DNA of 7,120 bases, taken from Gammaproteobacteria bacterium (GTDB taxonomy: Bacteria > Pseudomonadota > Gammaproteobacteria > Tenderiales > Tenderiaceae). The stretch is taken from the NCBI GenBank assembly GCA_024276775.1, contig JAJRWO010000230.1, positions 1 to 7,120 on the forward strand, given 5' to 3'. Every line of letters begins with the position of its first letter. Within the stretch, counting starts at the first letter, position 1. The notes beneath the pieces are model-generated. The model was not told where the DNA came from. It saw only the letters and a program-made list of their open reading frames with translations, and did no database searches. Below are positions 6,075-7,120 of this stretch, one piece after another. The position numbers were made by a program, and so were the translations under genes.

Positions 6075-6380
6075 CTACATTTTATTGTGTGTGCACGCCT
6101 TATCCTTACGACCACGCAGTACGGTAAAGTTGTAGATTGGCACCCAGATCAACGTAAAAAACCAGCCATAACCATAGGCTTCGATGAGTCCTAGGAAAAA
6201 GCTTTTCCAACTGAGCCACTCAAAGCCGGGCAGAAGTTTTTGCCAGACGCCATACATAGCGTGGTCTGGCAGTAGCAGATCGAATGTAATACAGAGCACG
6301 AAGCTGATGGCTAGCGTCAGGCTGGTTGCGTGACCAACGCCTAATAAAGAGATACCCTGATTATGGTGATTACATTTCAT
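6075..6380 (-). CDS. DUF5676 family membrane protein
   Basis: A 101-residue inner-membrane protein with two hydrophobic segments, about residues 18-38 and 58-86. The segment LLPGFEWLSWKSFFLGLIEA (49-68) followed by YGYGWFF (69-75) and PIYNF (81-85) is characteristic of DUF5676 proteins, small membrane proteins that recur beside YHS proteins, copper P-type ATPases and other metal-resistance genes. Biochemical function is not known. The start at 6380 overlaps the end of the YHS gene by 11 bases, so translation is probably coupled; a G-rich tract lies just upstream. The C-terminus ends in basic residues (RGRKDK), consistent with a cytoplasmic tail. Confidence 0.82.
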   Translation of the reverse strand: MKCNHHNQGISLLGVGHATSLTLAISFVLCITFDLLLPDHAMYGVWQKLLPGFEWLSWKSFFLGLIEAYGYGWFFTLIWVPIYNFTVLRGRKDKACTHNKM

Positions 6381-6666
6381 GGCCTGCCCCCCCTTTTTTA
6401 TTGTGTTTTTTATTTAGATAGCGCTCAGGATCACCATCAAACTTATCAAGACAACCCTTGGAACAGAAACGATAAAGTGAACCTTGATACATCTTGCCGT
6501 AGCCCTTTTCACTCCCTACTTCCATATCACAAACAGGATCAATGTGTTTTGCACCTTTGCTGTCACTATCACCATGACCACCATGCATCATATGTGCACC
6601 ACAGCCATAGCGCATAATAAGATAGAAAAAAATTGCAAAGATAAGAAACGAACCTAAGCCTTCCAT
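6370..6666 (-). CDS. Membrane-anchored YHS-domain metal-binding protein
   Basis: A 98-residue protein in three parts: a membrane segment (about 5-19), a Cys/His/Met-rich linker (C22, H25, M26, M27, H28, H31), and a YHS domain (41-84). The YHS signature is clear: DPVCDMEV (43-50), Y60, YRFCSKGC (65-72, with C68 and C72), F76, and DPERYL (79-84). YHS domains bind copper or other soft metals and occur in metal-sensing or P-type ATPase proteins. The anchor and linker suggest a metal-handling protein at the inner membrane; which side the domain faces is not certain. The start at 6666 is preceded by a near-perfect AGGAGGTGA. It lies 65 bases after the methyltransferase-like gene and overlaps DUF5676, as in metal-resistance clusters. 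Confidence 0.88.
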   Translation of the reverse strand: MEGLGSFLIFAIFFYLIMRYGCGAHMMHGGHGDSDSKGAKHIDPVCDMEVGSEKGYGKMYQGSLYRFCSKGCLDKFDGDPERYLNKKHNKKGGAGHEM

Positions 6667-6731
6667 ATGTCACCTCCTGACAAACGGTTTAGACCGGCTA
6701 AAACCTCGACCTCTAAAATGTTAAACATAAT

Positions 6732-7120
6732 TTAGCGTACCTCTTCGTCGTGAACTTCTACCGTTAAAAATGCTTTCCACTGTTTGATTGGCGGGAAAAA
6801 TGCCGGTGTTTTTTTTACGTAATCGTTATAAGTTTCGCCAAACTCCGCTTCAGCCCGCCGCTCTTCAACTCTGGCCAAGTGTACATAGGCATAAAGCATA
6901 ATGGGTGCCATCAACAGCGTTAAAAAGGTAGGCCATTGCACCAAAAAGCCAATAATAACGAGAAATAAACCGGTGTACTGAGGGTGGCGGGCGTAGGTAT
7001 AAATACCATCGGTCACCAGTCCGCCCCACGCCCCGTGGATTTGTGTCCAGCCTTTGGAAAGTAACAAATAACCCATAATCATTAATACCAGGCTCAGTCC
7101 CATCACGATCACCCAGGCCA
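6732..7120 (-). CDS. Isoprenylcysteine carboxyl methyltransferase-like membrane protein (5' end cut off)
   Basis: The last ~129 residues of a membrane protein of the ICMT/PEMT superfamily; the frame stays open through the right edge, so the true start lies outside (a GTG at 7112 is not convincing). The family signature is complete: GIYTYARHPQYTGLFLV, containing the RHPxY SAM-binding motif, then a hydrophobic stretch, then RVEERRAEAEFGETYNDYVK with the paired glutamates and FG..Y..Y, and a terminal TPAFFP. Bacterial members without prenylated substrates are often encoded near copper and other metal-resistance genes; their substrate is generally unknown. It is the first visible gene of the metal-associated cluster, upstream of the YHS gene by 65 bases. 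Confidence 0.88.
   Translation of the reverse strand, partial: AWVIVMGLSLVLMIMGYLLLSKGWTQIHGAWGGLVTDGIYTYARHPQYTGLFLVIIGFLVQWPTFLTLLMAPIMLYAYVHLARVEERRAEAEFGETYNDYVKKTPAFFPPIKQWKAFLTVEVHDEEVR

Noticed and set aside
6016..6115. Longer 130-codon reading of the PilZ protein starting at 6115
   Set aside because: The extra 34 residues overlap the DUF5676 gene and do not resemble a domain; the AGGAGG at 6019-6024 marks the start at 6013.
6363..6617. Plus-strand frame antisense to the YHS gene
   Set aside because: No ribosome binding site or family resemblance; it is the complement of the strongly supported YHS gene.

Overview
The window reads as chromosome of a moderate-GC proteobacterium, most likely a gammaproteobacterium. 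The tRNA-Leu resembles the E. coli gene with an encoded CCA, and several genes have good GGAGG-type ribosome binding sites. A genus cannot be assigned from the sequence alone; the sugar operon and metal cluster would fit an environmental or methylotrophic lineage, but that is a guess.

Layout. Positions 1-4347 hold a compact minus-strand sugar operon: a GH63-type (MGH1-like) glucosidase, a GH13 alpha-amylase-family protein 16 bases downstream, and a gluconokinase whose ATG overlaps the GH13 stop codon; the kinase runs off the left edge. None has an obvious signal peptide, so the three probably act in the cytoplasm on a glucoside or oligosaccharide, with the kinase feeding 6-phosphogluconate into central metabolism. 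The substrate is not determined. A minus-strand tRNA-Leu(CAA), with a convincing stable-RNA-type promoter and its own intrinsic terminator, lies just upstream.

Positions 4726-5690 are a junkyard of broken mobile-element genes. In order there are the helix-turn-helix N-terminus of an ISNCY-like transposase (with a stop codon and a frameshift), a nested palindrome, the first ~47 codons of an ICE/plasmid-type ParA ATPase, a HigA-like (COG5499) antitoxin broken by one extra C, and what may be the last 20 codons of its HigB toxin. This looks like the decayed remains of an integrated island.

Positions 5709-7120 hold a minus-strand cluster typical of heavy-metal (copper-type) accessory regions: an isoprenylcysteine methyltransferase-like membrane protein (cut by the right edge), a membrane-anchored YHS metal-binding protein, a DUF5676 membrane protein, and a small single-domain PilZ protein followed by a probable terminator. 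The first three are probably co-transcribed; the PilZ gene may be the last gene of the same unit.

No CRISPR array, complete insertion sequence, riboswitch or clearly new system was found. The most noteworthy points are the unusual GH63-GH13-gluconokinase operon, the PilZ protein attached to a metal cluster, and the layered decay between them.
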